A stretch of 64,000 nucleotides of DNA, taken from positions 24,094-88,093 of the forward strand of contig NZ_JAJFAX010000016.1 in the NCBI RefSeq assembly GCF_019710475.1. The letters run 5' to 3'. The notes beneath the pieces are model-generated. The model saw nothing but the letters and a program-made list of their open reading frames with translations. It was not told the DNA's origin and ran no database searches. The DNA comes from Glycomyces sp. TRM65418. GTDB taxonomy: Bacteria; Actinomycetota; Actinomycetes; Mycobacteriales; Micromonosporaceae. Shown piece by piece: positions 48,535 through 57,827 of this stretch (positions are counted from its first letter, which is position 1; each line of letters begins with the position of its first letter). The position numbers and the translations under genes were made by a program.

Positions 48535-50679
48535 TCAGGTGAGGACGACGAGCCGCTGGGTCGCGCGCGTCATCGCGACGTAGCGGTCGACCGCTCCTTG
48601 GACGCCCTCGCCGAACGACTCGGGGTCCACCAGGACGACCAGGTCGAACTCGAGGCCCTTCGACAGCTCGGGGGTGAGCGAGCGGACGCGGGCTCGGCCG
48701 GGGTAGGCGGGATCGCCGATGACGCAGGCGGTCCCGTCGGCGTGCTCGGCGAGCCAGGCGTCGAGGACCGACTCCAGATCCGAGGCGGCCCCGTACGCGA
48801 CGGGGACGCCGGTGCGGCGCACTGAGGTCGGCACGTTGGCGTCCGGGATCGCGGCCTTGACGACCTGCTCGGCCTCGGTCATGACCTCTTCGGGCGTTCG
48901 GTAGTTGATGCTCAGCGAGGCCTGCTCGATGCGCTCGAGGCCGATCCGCTCCAGCCGTTCCCGCCACGACTCGGTGAACCCGTGCCGGGCCTGGGCGCGG
49001 TCGCCGACGACGGTGAAGCTGCGGGAGGGGCAGCGCGCGAGCAGCATCTGCCATTCGGCGTCGCTCAGCTCCTGCGCCTCGTCGACGACGATGTGCGCAA
49101 ACGGCCCGGCCAGCGGGTCCGGAGCGGCGGCGGCCCCCGCGTTCTCCTCGACGAGGGTGTCCTGGAAGTCCTGCCCGTGCAGCATGATCATCGCGCCCTC
49201 GTTGTCGTACTCGGCCGCGAGCAGGTCCTCGATGACGTCGTCCATGCGCTCGCGCACGGCGGCGGCCTCGGCCGCCTGCCGCCGGGCGCGCCGCGACGCC
49301 TCCGGGTCGCCGAGCCGCCGCCGCGCCGCGTCGAGCAGCGGCAGATCGGCCGCGGTCCACGCGAACGGGTCCTCGCGCTGCAGCTTCGCGACCTCCTCGT
49401 CCGCGAGCCAGGGCGCGCACCAGTGCAGGAAGTCGGGCGCCTTCCACAGCGCCGCGACGAGATCGGGCGGCTCGATCAAGGGCCACGCCTTGTCGAACGC
49501 GGCCACCAGCTCCCGGTGCCGCGCCAGCGACCGGCGGAGCAGGTCCTCCGAGACATCCGCGTCGTCGGGGTGCTTGGCGATGAGGATCTCCAGCAGTTCG
49601 TCCCAGATCAGGTCGCGCGCCTCGTTGTGCGGTGTCCCGGGCCCGGCCGCGTCGAAGGCCTCGGCCCAGTCGTCGGCGCTGAGCCGCACGTCGGCCCAGT
49701 GGGTCTCCACCGTCATCTCCTTCGCGGGCGGGCGCTCGTAGCGCCCGACGGCGGGTTCGATCGCCCGCACCAGGCGCGCGGACGCCTTGAGCCGGGCCAC
49801 CTCGCCGTCCGTCTCGACGGCCGCCGCCTCGCCTTCGGGCACGAGGTCCCGCAGGGTGCAGATCTGGACGCCTTCTTCCCCGAGGCTCGGGAGGACGTCG
49901 GCGACGTACGCGAGGTAGGGCTGGTGGGGGCCGACGAACAGCACGCCGCCGCGGCGGTGCCCGAGGCCCGGCTCGGCGTAGATGAGGTACGCGGCGCGGT
50001 GCAGCGCCACGACGGTCTTGCCGGTGCCCGGGCCGCCGTCGACGACGAGGGCGCCGCGGGAACCGGCCCGGATGATGGCGTCCTGGTCGGCCTGGATGGT
50101 GCCGAGCACGTCCTGCATCCGCTCCGACCGGTCGGCGCCGAGGCCGGCGATGAACGCGGACTGGTCGTCGAGCGCGGCGTGCCCTTCGAGCCCTTCCGGG
50201 GCGAACACCTCGTCCCAGTAGTCGCTGATGCGCCCGCGCGTCCAGCGGTAGCGGCGGCGGCTGGCCAACCCCATCGGGTTGCCGTGGGTCGCGCCGAAGA
50301 ACGGTTCGGCGGCGGGGGAGCGCCAGTCGAGCAGCAGCCGCCGGCCGTCGCCGTCGGTGAGCCCGAGCCGCCCGATGTAGGTCGCGGTCCCGTCGGCCGC
50401 GACGATCCGGCCGAGGCACAGGTCGAGGCCGTATCGCCGCAGGGTGCGCAGGCGGGCGGCGAGCCGGTGGATCTCCTGGTCCCGGTCGAGCGCCGCCTGA
50501 CCCGTGCCGCCGGGCGCCTTGCGGGCGGCGGCGAGCCTGTCGGACAGGTCGTCGATCGACTGCTCCAGGCTCGCCGCGATGGCGGCGAAATGCCGTTCGT
50601 CGTCGGCGATGAGCGCCGGATCGGCTTTGGCGGCGAGGTGGTCGGGCAGGTGGAACGCGCTGTCGGTGCGCTCGTGCAT
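48535..50679 (-). CDS. HelD/HelR-like RNA polymerase-associated UvrD-family ATPase
   Basis: 714 residues from the ATG at 50679. Walker A is DGGPGTGKTVVALHRAAYLI (214-233). Walker B is HIVVDEAQELSD. Later superfamily-1 motifs are VVGDRAQARHGFTESW, SINYRTPEEVM, LSKGLEFDLVVLVDP and YVAMTRATQRLVVLT. A long N-terminal region (1-180, including DDERHFAAIAASLEQSIDDL and the WRSPAAEPFFGA segment) is typical of HelD rather than UvrD. HelD frees RNA polymerase from DNA, and actinobacterial HelR proteins protect it from rifamycins. It follows a GT1 glycosyltransferase gene by one base. Confidence 0.88.
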   Translation of the reverse strand: MHERTDSAFHLPDHLAAKADPALIADDERHFAAIAASLEQSIDDLSDRLAAARKAPGGTGQAALDRDQEIHRLAARLRTLRRYGLDLCLGRIVAADGTATYIGRLGLTDGDGRRLLLDWRSPAAEPFFGATHGNPMGLASRRRYRWTRGRISDYWDEVFAPEGLEGHAALDDQSAFIAGLGADRSERMQDVLGTIQADQDAIIRAGSRGALVVDGGPGTGKTVVALHRAAYLIYAEPGLGHRRGGVLFVGPHQPYLAYVADVLPSLGEEGVQICTLRDLVPEGEAAAVETDGEVARLKASARLVRAIEPAVGRYERPPAKEMTVETHWADVRLSADDWAEAFDAAGPGTPHNEARDLIWDELLEILIAKHPDDADVSEDLLRRSLARHRELVAAFDKAWPLIEPPDLVAALWKAPDFLHWCAPWLADEEVAKLQREDPFAWTAADLPLLDAARRRLGDPEASRRARRQAAEAAAVRERMDDVIEDLLAAEYDNEGAMIMLHGQDFQDTLVEENAGAAAAPDPLAGPFAHIVVDEAQELSDAEWQMLLARCPSRSFTVVGDRAQARHGFTESWRERLERIGLERIEQASLSINYRTPEEVMTEAEQVVKAAIPDANVPTSVRRTGVPVAYGAASDLESVLDAWLAEHADGTACVIGDPAYPGRARVRSLTPELSKGLEFDLVVLVDPESFGEGVQGAVDRYVAMTRATQRLVVLT

Positions 50680-50680
50680 G

Positions 50681-51886
50681 TCATCGGCTCCCTTCGAGCA
50701 GCATGTCGGCGGCCGCGTCCGCGCCGTCGGTGCGGACCTCGGCGGCCACCGCTTCGGCGCGGGCGCGGGCCTGCGGATCCAGGACCGTTTCGAGCGCGGC
50801 CGAGAACGACGCGAACGTGGGCGCCGGGCCGTCGTGCGCCGCGCCGATGCCCAGGGCGGCCACGCGGCCGGCCCAGTACGGCTGGTCGGCGATCTGCGGC
50901 ACCACGAGCTGCGGCGTGCCCGCGGCGGCGGCCGTCGTGGTCGTGCCCGCGCCGCCGTGGTGCACGACCGCCGCCACGCGGGCGAACAGGCGCTGGTGGT
51001 TGGCCTCGCCGATCGCGAAGCAGTCGTTCCCGTCGTCGACGAGGCCCAGGTCGGCCCAGCCCTTCGAGACGACCGCCCGTCGGCCGTGCGCGCGGACCGC
51101 TTCGACCGCCACCGGCGCGGCCTCCTTCGCGGTCTGCCAGGGCATGCTGCCGAAGCCGATGTACACCGGCGGTTCGCCCGCGTCGAGGAAGGCCTCCAAG
51201 TCGGCCGGGAGGGGCCGCTCGTCCGGCAGGAGCCACGCGCCGGTCTGGACGACGTCGGCGGGCGATCCCGGCCAGGGCGCCAGGACCGGGTCGGCCGCGA
51301 GCCACGGCCGCCCGGTGTAGACGTACTCGCGGACATCGCCGACCGGCGGCAGTCCCAGGGCGGCCCGGTGCTCGTTGAGCGGTCCCTCGTACAGCGCGTC
51401 GAGGTTCTCGCGGTCGATCTCCCACAGGACCCGGTTGTCGCTCTCGCCCTCGGGGAACGGCTTCCCCGGTCGCGGCAGCGGCGCGTGGTGCGGCGAGGGC
51501 AGGACCCCCGGGATGAAGCTCACGAACTCGTATCGGACGCCGAGCCGCTCGGCGGCCAGGCGCGCTCCCGCCGGCGGCAGACCGGTCGCCGCGATCGCGT
51601 CGCAGCCCCCGCCCGCCCCGGCGACCGCGGCGAGCTGGTCGGCGACGAGCTCCGCCGCGAACCGCCGCGCGCGGTGCGCCTGCGGCACGTCCGCGCTCAC
51701 GACCGGCCGCAGCGGCCGCCCGAGCGGCACCAGCGCCACGCCGATCCCGGCGAGCAGGTCCGCGAACTCCGCATCCGGCGGTGCGCACACCAGCACCTCC
51801 GCGCCGCGCTCGCGCAGCCGCGCCGCGAGCGCGGCCATGGGCTGGACGTCGCCGCGCGATCCGATGGTGGTCAGCAGTACTCGCAT
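50681..51886 (-). CDS. GT1-family glycosyltransferase, antibiotic-modifying type
   Basis: 401 residues from the ATG at 51886 behind GCGGAGG. The N-terminal acceptor domain starts MRVLLTTIGSRGDVQPMAAL, typical of GT28/GT1 enzymes acting on macrolides, glycopeptides and rifamycins. The C-terminal donor domain holds GEPPVYIGFGSMPWQTAKEA and the nucleotide-sugar motif VAAVVHHGGAGTTTTAAAAG with PQLVVPQIADQPYWAGRV. It ends one base before the HelD/HelR gene, so they are one operon. Rifamycin glycosyltransferases (Rgt) have this architecture. Inactivation of a rifamycin is an inference from the pairing. Confidence 0.85.
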   Translation of the reverse strand: MRVLLTTIGSRGDVQPMAALAARLRERGAEVLVCAPPDAEFADLLAGIGVALVPLGRPLRPVVSADVPQAHRARRFAAELVADQLAAVAGAGGGCDAIAATGLPPAGARLAAERLGVRYEFVSFIPGVLPSPHHAPLPRPGKPFPEGESDNRVLWEIDRENLDALYEGPLNEHRAALGLPPVGDVREYVYTGRPWLAADPVLAPWPGSPADVVQTGAWLLPDERPLPADLEAFLDAGEPPVYIGFGSMPWQTAKEAAPVAVEAVRAHGRRAVVSKGWADLGLVDDGNDCFAIGEANHQRLFARVAAVVHHGGAGTTTTAAAAGTPQLVVPQIADQPYWAGRVAALGIGAAHDGPAPTFASFSAALETVLDPQARARAEAVAAEVRTDGADAAADMLLEGSR

Positions 51887-52391
51887 GGGTGCCTCCGCAG
51901 TGCCGTGGTCTCCAGGTCGACGACACGATTGTGCACCCCCTTGACCTGCGAAAACGCACCCCGGTGGACCCTTCGGCGCGGTCGGTGCGATATAAACTGA
52001 AGTGGGAAGAGGCGAGGGGCCCCTTCCCTTCGTCGTCTCCGAGGCCCGATCGCCGGAGCGACGCCGCCACGGCCCCAGGGACCACCCCGCCTCCTGCGGC
52101 CGCGGCCTCGAACCGGTGAGGTCACCGGTGCCACGGTCACCGTCTGCGACGGACGGGTTCACCAGACGAGTCCGAATAGGGCTATCGTTGCCTGTGAGGC
52201 CGCCTCGATCCCCACCGGGCGGCCGTCACGCCGACCCCCGCAACCGGCACCCATCACATTCCCGTATACGCAGTCCACAGTCTCGGCCGAAGTCATGGGA
52301 GCGCTGCGCCAGCGTTGTCGCCCGTCTCCGCCTTCACCGCGTCTCGGCCCCGTCCCGCGAACCGCCTCGACTCCTCGACCCGAAGGTGAGC
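51887..52391. other. 505-base divergent control region
   Basis: No gene found between the GT1 gene and the SARP gene. An AT-rich patch with GATATAAAC near 51990 may be part of the promoter for the GT1/HelR operon. I looked for a long dyad such as a rifamycin-response element and saw none that was convincing. Confidence 0.4.
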
Positions 52392-53198
52392 ATGCGAATG
52401 CGTACCACTTCTCTGCGCCTGCTCGGCGCGATCGACATGACCCGCGAGGGCAGACAGATCCATCTCGGACCCGCACGCGAACGGGAGTGCTTCGGCGCGC
52501 TCGTCGTCCGCCGCGGCACCCCGGTGATGGTCGAGCAGCTCATCGCCGACCTCTGGGGCGACGCCGCCCCCGACAGCGCCGTCAACGTCATCCACACCTA
52601 CATCAGCCGCCTGCGCCGCCGGATCGGCGGCGACGGCGAGGACGGCCTCATGCGCTCGCTCCGACCCGGCTACACCATCGACCCCGCCTCGGTCAGCCTC
52701 GACGTCGAGGACTTCGAGCGGGACCGCCGCACCGGCCTCGCAGCACTGTGGACCGGTGACCTCGATCAGGCCCGGCACTCGCTCGAGGCCGCGCTCGGCC
52801 ACTGGACCGGCACGACCGCGCTGCACGGCGCGACCGGCCCGCTCGCCGTCCAGGAACGGCGGCGGCTCGACGAGCTCCACCTCGACACCCTCGAGACGGC
52901 CATGGCCCTGCGGCTGCGCGAGGGCACCCGGCGCGACACCCTCGCCGAACTGTCCACACTGGTCCGCAAGCACCCGTTCCGCGAGCGCCTGTGGATCCTG
53001 CTCATGCTCGGCCTCGCCGGGGCCGACCGCCGCGGCGAAGCGCTCATCGCCTACCACGACCTGCGCGCGCTCCTCAAGGAGGACTTGGGCATCGGGCCCT
53101 CGCAGCGCGCGCAGCACCTGTTCTACGACCTGCTCTCGGACCGCCCGGGTGACGAGCTCTGGACCGAGCACCTCACCCTCACCGTTCGGCAACGATAG
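52392..53198 (+). CDS. SARP-family transcriptional regulator (OmpR HTH plus BTAD)
   Basis: 268 residues from the ATG at 52392. The N-terminal OmpR-like winged helix is LRLLGAIDMTREGRQIHLGP and LIADLWGDAAPDSAVNVIHT, followed by YISRLRRRIG and RSLRPGYTIDPASV. Residues from about 100 are the bacterial transcriptional activation domain (DVEDFERDRRTGLAALWTGD, LVRKHPFRERLWILLMLGLA, YHDLRALLKEDLGIGPS). SARPs activate antibiotic or secondary-metabolite genes. It is followed after 9 bases by an aldo/keto reductase, its probable operon partner. Confidence 0.9.
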   Translation: MRMRTTSLRLLGAIDMTREGRQIHLGPARERECFGALVVRRGTPVMVEQLIADLWGDAAPDSAVNVIHTYISRLRRRIGGDGEDGLMRSLRPGYTIDPASVSLDVEDFERDRRTGLAALWTGDLDQARHSLEAALGHWTGTTALHGATGPLAVQERRRLDELHLDTLETAMALRLREGTRRDTLAELSTLVRKHPFRERLWILLMLGLAGADRRGEALIAYHDLRALLKEDLGIGPSQRAQHLFYDLLSDRPGDELWTEHLTLTVRQR

Positions 53199-53207
53199 GA
53201 GCCACCG

Positions 53208-54185
53208 ATGCGCACCCGACACTTCCCGGCCCCCGACCTCACCGTCTCCCGCTACTGCCTGGGCACGATGTACTTCGGCACGACCGTCCCGCGCGACACC
53301 GCCTACGCGATCCTCGACCGCTACGCCGACGCGGGCGGAAACCTGCTCGACACCGCCAACTGCTACGCCTTCTGGGCCGACGGCGGCACCGGCGCCGAGA
53401 GCGAGCGGCTCATCGGCCGCTGGCTCGCCGACCGCGGCATGGCCGGGACCATGGGCGTGGCGACCAAGGTCGGCGCGGCCCCCGCCCGCCCCGACGAGCC
53501 CTACCACGGCGGCAACCGGGAGGGCCTGTCCGCCAAGCGGATCGTCGAGCAGTTCGAGCAGAGCCGCGAACGTCTCGGACTCGACGTGATCGACCTCTAC
53601 TACGCCCACGCCGACGACCGCGCGGTCCCGCTGGAGGAGACCGTCGAGGCCTTCGGCGGCCTCGTCCGGGACGGCGCGGTCCGCGCCCTCGGCGCCAGCA
53701 ACCACGCCGTGTGGCGGCTGGAACGGGCCCGCGCCCTCGCCGCCGCCGCTGGCCTCCCGGGGTACCAGGCGATCCAGCAGCGCCACACCTACCTGTACCC
53801 CAGGCCCCTCACGGTGCCGGTCCCCGAGTCGATCCAGCTCGCGGCGGGCGACGAGCTGCTCGACTACGCCGCGGTCGAACAGCTGCCGGTGTTCGCGTAC
53901 TCGCCGCTGTCCAACGGCTGCTTCACCAGGGACGACCGGCGCCCGCCCGCCGCCCCCGTGGACTACGACCACCCCGGCTCGGCCGCGCGCCGAGCGGCCC
54001 TGCGACGGGAGGCCCAGGCCCTCGGCGTGACGGCGAACCAGCTCGCCCTCGCGTGGCTCGCCTCCGGCCCGGCCCCCGTCGTCCCGGTGCTCGGCGTCAG
54101 CTCCGTGCCCCAATTGGACGAACTCCTCGCGGCAGCCGACCTGGAACTCGATCCGGAAGTGCGCCAGCGGCTCAGCGCGTCCTGA
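53208..54185 (+). CDS. Aldo/keto reductase
   Basis: 325 residues. The catalytic tetrad is visible: Asp and Tyr in NLLDTANCYAFWADGG, Lys in GVATKVGAAP, His in DLYYAHADDRAVPLEETVEA. The NADP-binding C-terminal part has YSPLSNGCF and VPVLGVSSVPQLDELLAAAD. It has the usual length for AKR families 11-13. The gene lies 9 bases after the SARP regulator and shares its strand, so it is likely co-transcribed and may reduce a regulator-linked metabolite. The substrate is unknown. Confidence 0.9.
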   Translation: MRTRHFPAPDLTVSRYCLGTMYFGTTVPRDTAYAILDRYADAGGNLLDTANCYAFWADGGTGAESERLIGRWLADRGMAGTMGVATKVGAAPARPDEPYHGGNREGLSAKRIVEQFEQSRERLGLDVIDLYYAHADDRAVPLEETVEAFGGLVRDGAVRALGASNHAVWRLERARALAAAAGLPGYQAIQQRHTYLYPRPLTVPVPESIQLAAGDELLDYAAVEQLPVFAYSPLSNGCFTRDDRRPPAAPVDYDHPGSAARRAALRREAQALGVTANQLALAWLASGPAPVVPVLGVSSVPQLDELLAAADLELDPEVRQRLSAS

Positions 54186-54296
54186 CCGATTCCAGCGGCC
54201 GTCCAGGTCCGCTTCAGGCCGCGTCGTGACCCGGTACAGCCGCGCTGATTACGGTGATCCCATAAGCATCCACACCCCGACTCCGGGAGCGCTTCC

Positions 54297-55295
54297 ATGG
54301 GCAGTCCCCTCACCGTCAGCGCGATCGTCCCGTGCCACGACGCGGCCGACACGATCCGCGCCTGCATCGAGGCGCTCGCGAACCAGACCCGCGCGCCCGA
54401 CGAGATCATCGTCGTCGACGACGCCAGCACCGACGACTCGGCCCGCATCGCGGCCGGATACGACTGCCGCGTCATCACATCGGAGCGCAACCGCGGCCCC
54501 TCCGCCGCCCGCAACACCGCCATCGCCGCCGCCGGCGGCGACGTCCTCTTCTGCGTCGACGCCGACGTGGCCCTGCGCCCCGACGCCGTCGCGAACGCCC
54601 TCGCCCTGCTCGAAGCCGACGACGACCTCGACATCGTCCACGGCACCTACGAACCCGAACCGCAGACCGGCACCGGCGTCGTCGAACGCTATCTCGTCCT
54701 CCGAGAAGCGCACTGGCGCCACCGCTTCGCCGGTCCGGCCAACGTGGTCGTCTTCGCGGTGGCCGCGGTCCGCCGGGAGGTCTTCGACCGGTTCGGACCG
54801 CTCGACGAGCGGCTGCGCGACTGCGAGGACGTCGAGTACAGCGCCCGCATGGCCGGACGCGCCTCCATCGTGATCACCGAGACCGTCGCCGGACGGCACG
54901 ACGCCGGCTCGACCCTCCTCCGCGCCCTGCGCACCCAGTGGCGGCGCGCCGTCCCCCTCGCCTCCCTGCGCCCGGACCCGCCGGTCCGGCTGGAGCGCAT
55001 CAACCGGATGCGCTCGCTCGCCGCGACCGCCCTCGCCCTGGCGCTCCTGCCCCTCGCCGTCCTCTACCCGCCCCTCCTCCTCGGCTCGGCCGCGGCGATC
55101 GCGTTCGCGCTGGCCGCCGACGCCGGCCTCATCCGCTACTTCGCCCGCCACGCGGGCCGGGCCGCCGCGGTGCGGCTCACCGCCGTCCACGTGTGCTTCC
55201 TGGCGGTCCTCGTCTGCGGCATCGCCGTCGGCCTCACCGCCCCCCGCCGCCCCGCCACCACTCCGGACAGGAGCATCGACCATGCGACTCATTGA
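54297..55295 (+). CDS. GT2 glycosyltransferase with C-terminal membrane helices
   Basis: 332 residues. The GT-A domain begins VSAIVPCHDAADTIRACIEA and has IIVVDDASTDDSARIAA, then GPSAARNTAIAAAGGDVLFC and the metal-binding VDADVALRPD. A late RLRDCEDVEYSARMA gives the catalytic-base region. Two or three hydrophobic helices follow (LAATALALALLPLAVLYPPL, LLGSAAAIAFALAADAGL and the C-terminal VHVCFLAVLVCGIAVGLT). It overlaps the aminotransferase gene by 14 bases. A clear paralogue occurs at 62188 at the far side of the cluster. Confidence 0.9.
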   Translation: MGSPLTVSAIVPCHDAADTIRACIEALANQTRAPDEIIVVDDASTDDSARIAAGYDCRVITSERNRGPSAARNTAIAAAGGDVLFCVDADVALRPDAVANALALLEADDDLDIVHGTYEPEPQTGTGVVERYLVLREAHWRHRFAGPANVVVFAVAAVRREVFDRFGPLDERLRDCEDVEYSARMAGRASIVITETVAGRHDAGSTLLRALRTQWRRAVPLASLRPDPPVRLERINRMRSLAATALALALLPLAVLYPPLLLGSAAAIAFALAADAGLIRYFARHAGRAAAVRLTAVHVCFLAVLVCGIAVGLTAPRRPATTPDRSIDHATH

Positions 55296-56694
55296 CATCG
55301 ACGAAGCCGAGGCGATGGACCTGAAGGAGGTGCAGCGCCTCTACCGCCGGTACGTCAACAGCAGCCAGGTCTCGCTGATGACCTCCTTCGGCTTCGGCCG
55401 CGCCCTCGTCGACCGCGCCGAAGGCTGCTACCTGTACCTCAAGGACGGCCGCCGCATCACCGACCTCACCGGCGGCGTCGGCGTGCTCAACCACGGCCAC
55501 AACCACCCCGCCATCCTGGAGGCGCGCCGCCGCTTCGCCGAGCGACAGCGCATGGAGGTCCACAAGACCTTCTTCTCGCCGTACCTGGCCGCGCTGAGCC
55601 ACAACCTCGCCGAGGTCATGCCCGGCGACCTCGACCACTCGTTCTTCCCCAACTCCGGCGCCGAGGCCATCGAGGGCGCGGTCAAATGCGCCTACAAGTA
55701 CCACGGCGGCAAGCGGAACACCGTCCTGCGCGCCTCGTCGGCCTTCCACGGCAAACTGCTCGGCTCCGGCGGCCTCACCGGCGCCCAGGGGCACGGCTTC
55801 CGCTTCCCGACGATCCCCGGCATCGACTCGTTCGAGTACGACGACCTCGACTCGGTGCGCCGCACGGTCGCCGCCCACCCCGGCGACGTCTACGCGATCC
55901 TCATCGAGCCGTTCAGCGCCTCCACGATGGGCCAGTGCTCGAACGAGTTCATCATGGGGCTGCGGCGGCTGTGCGACGAGGAGGACATCATCCTCATCTT
56001 CGACGAGATCTACACCGGCTGGGGCAAGACCGGCACCATGTTCCACTTCATGCGCCACAAGGGCCTGCTCCCCGACATCCTCTGCACCTCCAAGGCCCTC
56101 GGCGGCGGCAAGTCCTCCATCTCCGGCTTCACCGTCCGCGGCCCGGTCTACCGGCGGGCCTACGACAACCTCGGCGACGCCCTGCTCCAGACCACGAGCA
56201 CCACCTACTACGGCTTCGGCGAGGAGAACGCCACCGCCATCGAGGCCATCCGGGTCGCGGTCGAGGACGACTTCCCCGAGCGGGCGCGCGCCATCGAGGC
56301 GATCCTCCTGCCCGGCCTGGAGCGGATCGCCAAGGCCTTCCCCGACGAGGTCGCCGACGTGCGCGGCAGCGGCGCCCTGTGGGGACTGTTCCTCCAGGGC
56401 GGCACCGGGTTCGTCGAACCGCTGCTCAAACTCGTCCCCGGCGGCCTCGCCAAAGACCCCGGCTTCCGCCACAAGCTCATCTCCTCGGCGTTCCTCCAGG
56501 CCATGTACGAGGACCACGACATCCTCCTGTACTACACCCTCAACGGCGACCACCCGGCCGTGATCGGGCCGCCGCTGGTGACCCCGCACGAGGAGATCCG
56601 CCGCTGCCTCGACGCGATCGAGTCCACACTGGCCGTCGGCGTCGGCCGCCTGGTCCGCCGCTTCCTCAAGCAGAAGGTGAGCAGCCTGTGGTGA
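55282..56694 (+). CDS. Class III PLP-dependent aminotransferase
   Basis: 470 residues. PLP motifs are in order: GVGVLNHGHNHPAILEARRR, FFPNSGAEAIEGAVKCAYKY (121-140), Asp241 in IILIFDEIYTGWGKTG, and Lys271 in LCTSKALGGGKSSISGF. The C-terminal tail (VRRFLKQKVSSLW) is basic with aromatic residues and could touch the membrane. Similar enzymes transfer amino groups to aldehydes or keto-sugars such as glutamate-semialdehyde-type substrates. It is in a polycistronic unit with an epimerase and a UbiA-family enzyme. The substrate is unknown. Confidence 0.88.
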   Translation: MRLIDIDEAEAMDLKEVQRLYRRYVNSSQVSLMTSFGFGRALVDRAEGCYLYLKDGRRITDLTGGVGVLNHGHNHPAILEARRRFAERQRMEVHKTFFSPYLAALSHNLAEVMPGDLDHSFFPNSGAEAIEGAVKCAYKYHGGKRNTVLRASSAFHGKLLGSGGLTGAQGHGFRFPTIPGIDSFEYDDLDSVRRTVAAHPGDVYAILIEPFSASTMGQCSNEFIMGLRRLCDEEDIILIFDEIYTGWGKTGTMFHFMRHKGLLPDILCTSKALGGGKSSISGFTVRGPVYRRAYDNLGDALLQTTSTTYYGFGEENATAIEAIRVAVEDDFPERARAIEAILLPGLERIAKAFPDEVADVRGSGALWGLFLQGGTGFVEPLLKLVPGGLAKDPGFRHKLISSAFLQAMYEDHDILLYYTLNGDHPAVIGPPLVTPHEEIRRCLDAIESTLAVGVGRLVRRFLKQKVSSLW

Positions 56695-57827
56695 CCGCTC
56701 CGATCCTCGTCACCGGCGCCGCCGGCGTCCTCGGCTCCCGGCTCACGACCGAACTCCTCGCCCGGGGAACCGAGGTCGTGGCCTACGACCTCAGGCCCCT
56801 CGCCCCCGCCGACGGCCTCGACGTCCGCACCGGCGACGTCCGCGACACCGACGCGCTCCTCCGAGCCGCCGAGGGATGCGCCGCGATCGTCCACTGCGCC
56901 TCCGCCCTGCCGTCCTACCCCAAGACCCAGATCCGCTCGATCATCGTCGACGGCGCCGCCTCCATGCTCGACGCCGCCAAACGGGCCGACGTCCCGCACG
57001 TCGTCCACATCTCCTCCACGGCCGTCTACGGCCTCCCGCGACTCGTGCCCACCCCCGAAGACCACCCGCACGAACCCGTCGACACCTACAGCGCCGCCAA
57101 GGCCGAGGCCGAACGCCTCGTCGCCCCCCACCGCGCCGACCGGTGCGTCAGCGTCGTCCGACCCAAGACCTTCCTCGGACCCGGCCGGCTCGGCCTGTTC
57201 GGGATGCTCTTCGAATGGGCCGAGGAAGGCCGCCACTTCCCCGTCATCGGCAAGGGCGACGTGCGCATCCAGATGCTCGACCTCGACGACCTCGTGCGCG
57301 CCGTGCGCACCGTCCTCGACGCCCCGCTCGAGACCGCCGACGACGTCTACAACATCGGCGCGGCCGAATTCGGGACGATCCGCCAGGACTTCCAAGCGGT
57401 CCTCGACGAAGCCGGATACGGCCGCCGCATCCGCTCCCTCCCGGCCGCGCCCGCCATCGCGGCGCTCCGGGCCGCCTCGGCCCTCGGCATCTCGCCCGTG
57501 TACGACCGCCTCGTCCGCAAACTCAAAGCCGACTCCTACGTCGACACCGCCAAAGCCGCCGAACGCCTCGGCTTCACCCCGCTCCACTCCAACCGCGACG
57601 CGATCCTGCGCACCTACCGCTGGTGGCGCGAGCAGCCGACCGACACGGGCGGCGCGGCCGGGGCCACCAGCGCCGACCGCTGGCGACAGGGCGCGCTCGC
57701 CGCCGCCAAATGCCTCTACCCGGCCGCTCGACGCCCCGCCCGACCCCATGCCGCTCGAACCGAGGGGACCCTCCATGACCAGCCTCAAGACCGAAGCGAT
57801 CGCCCCGCCGACCGCACCGACCGGTAG
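56688..57827 (+). CDS. NAD-dependent epimerase/dehydratase (extended SDR)
   Basis: 379 residues from the GTG at 56688; a second GTG at 56691 overlaps the aminotransferase stop as GTGA and is equally possible. The Rossmann motif is ILVTGAAGVLGSRLTTELL. The catalytic Ser/Tyr/Lys are in HISSTAVYG and VDTYSAAKAEAERLV. RPKTFLGPGR and a downstream FGTIRQDFQAVL fit sugar-nucleotide epimerases. The last roughly 50 residues are Arg/Asp-rich and overlap the start of the UbiA gene by 53 bases. The substrate is possibly a lipid-linked or nucleotide sugar. Confidence 0.85.
   Translation: MVTAPILVTGAAGVLGSRLTTELLARGTEVVAYDLRPLAPADGLDVRTGDVRDTDALLRAAEGCAAIVHCASALPSYPKTQIRSIIVDGAASMLDAAKRADVPHVVHISSTAVYGLPRLVPTPEDHPHEPVDTYSAAKAEAERLVAPHRADRCVSVVRPKTFLGPGRLGLFGMLFEWAEEGRHFPVIGKGDVRIQMLDLDDLVRAVRTVLDAPLETADDVYNIGAAEFGTIRQDFQAVLDEAGYGRRIRSLPAAPAIAALRAASALGISPVYDRLVRKLKADSYVDTAKAAERLGFTPLHSNRDAILRTYRWWREQPTDTGGAAGATSADRWRQGALAAAKCLYPAARRPARPHAARTEGTLHDQPQDRSDRPADRTDR

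Noticed and set aside
51887..52391. Rifamycin-response element before the GT1/HelR operon
   Set aside because: No convincing long dyad was seen. Short CGCACC/GGTGCG arms 24 bases apart are too weak to call.
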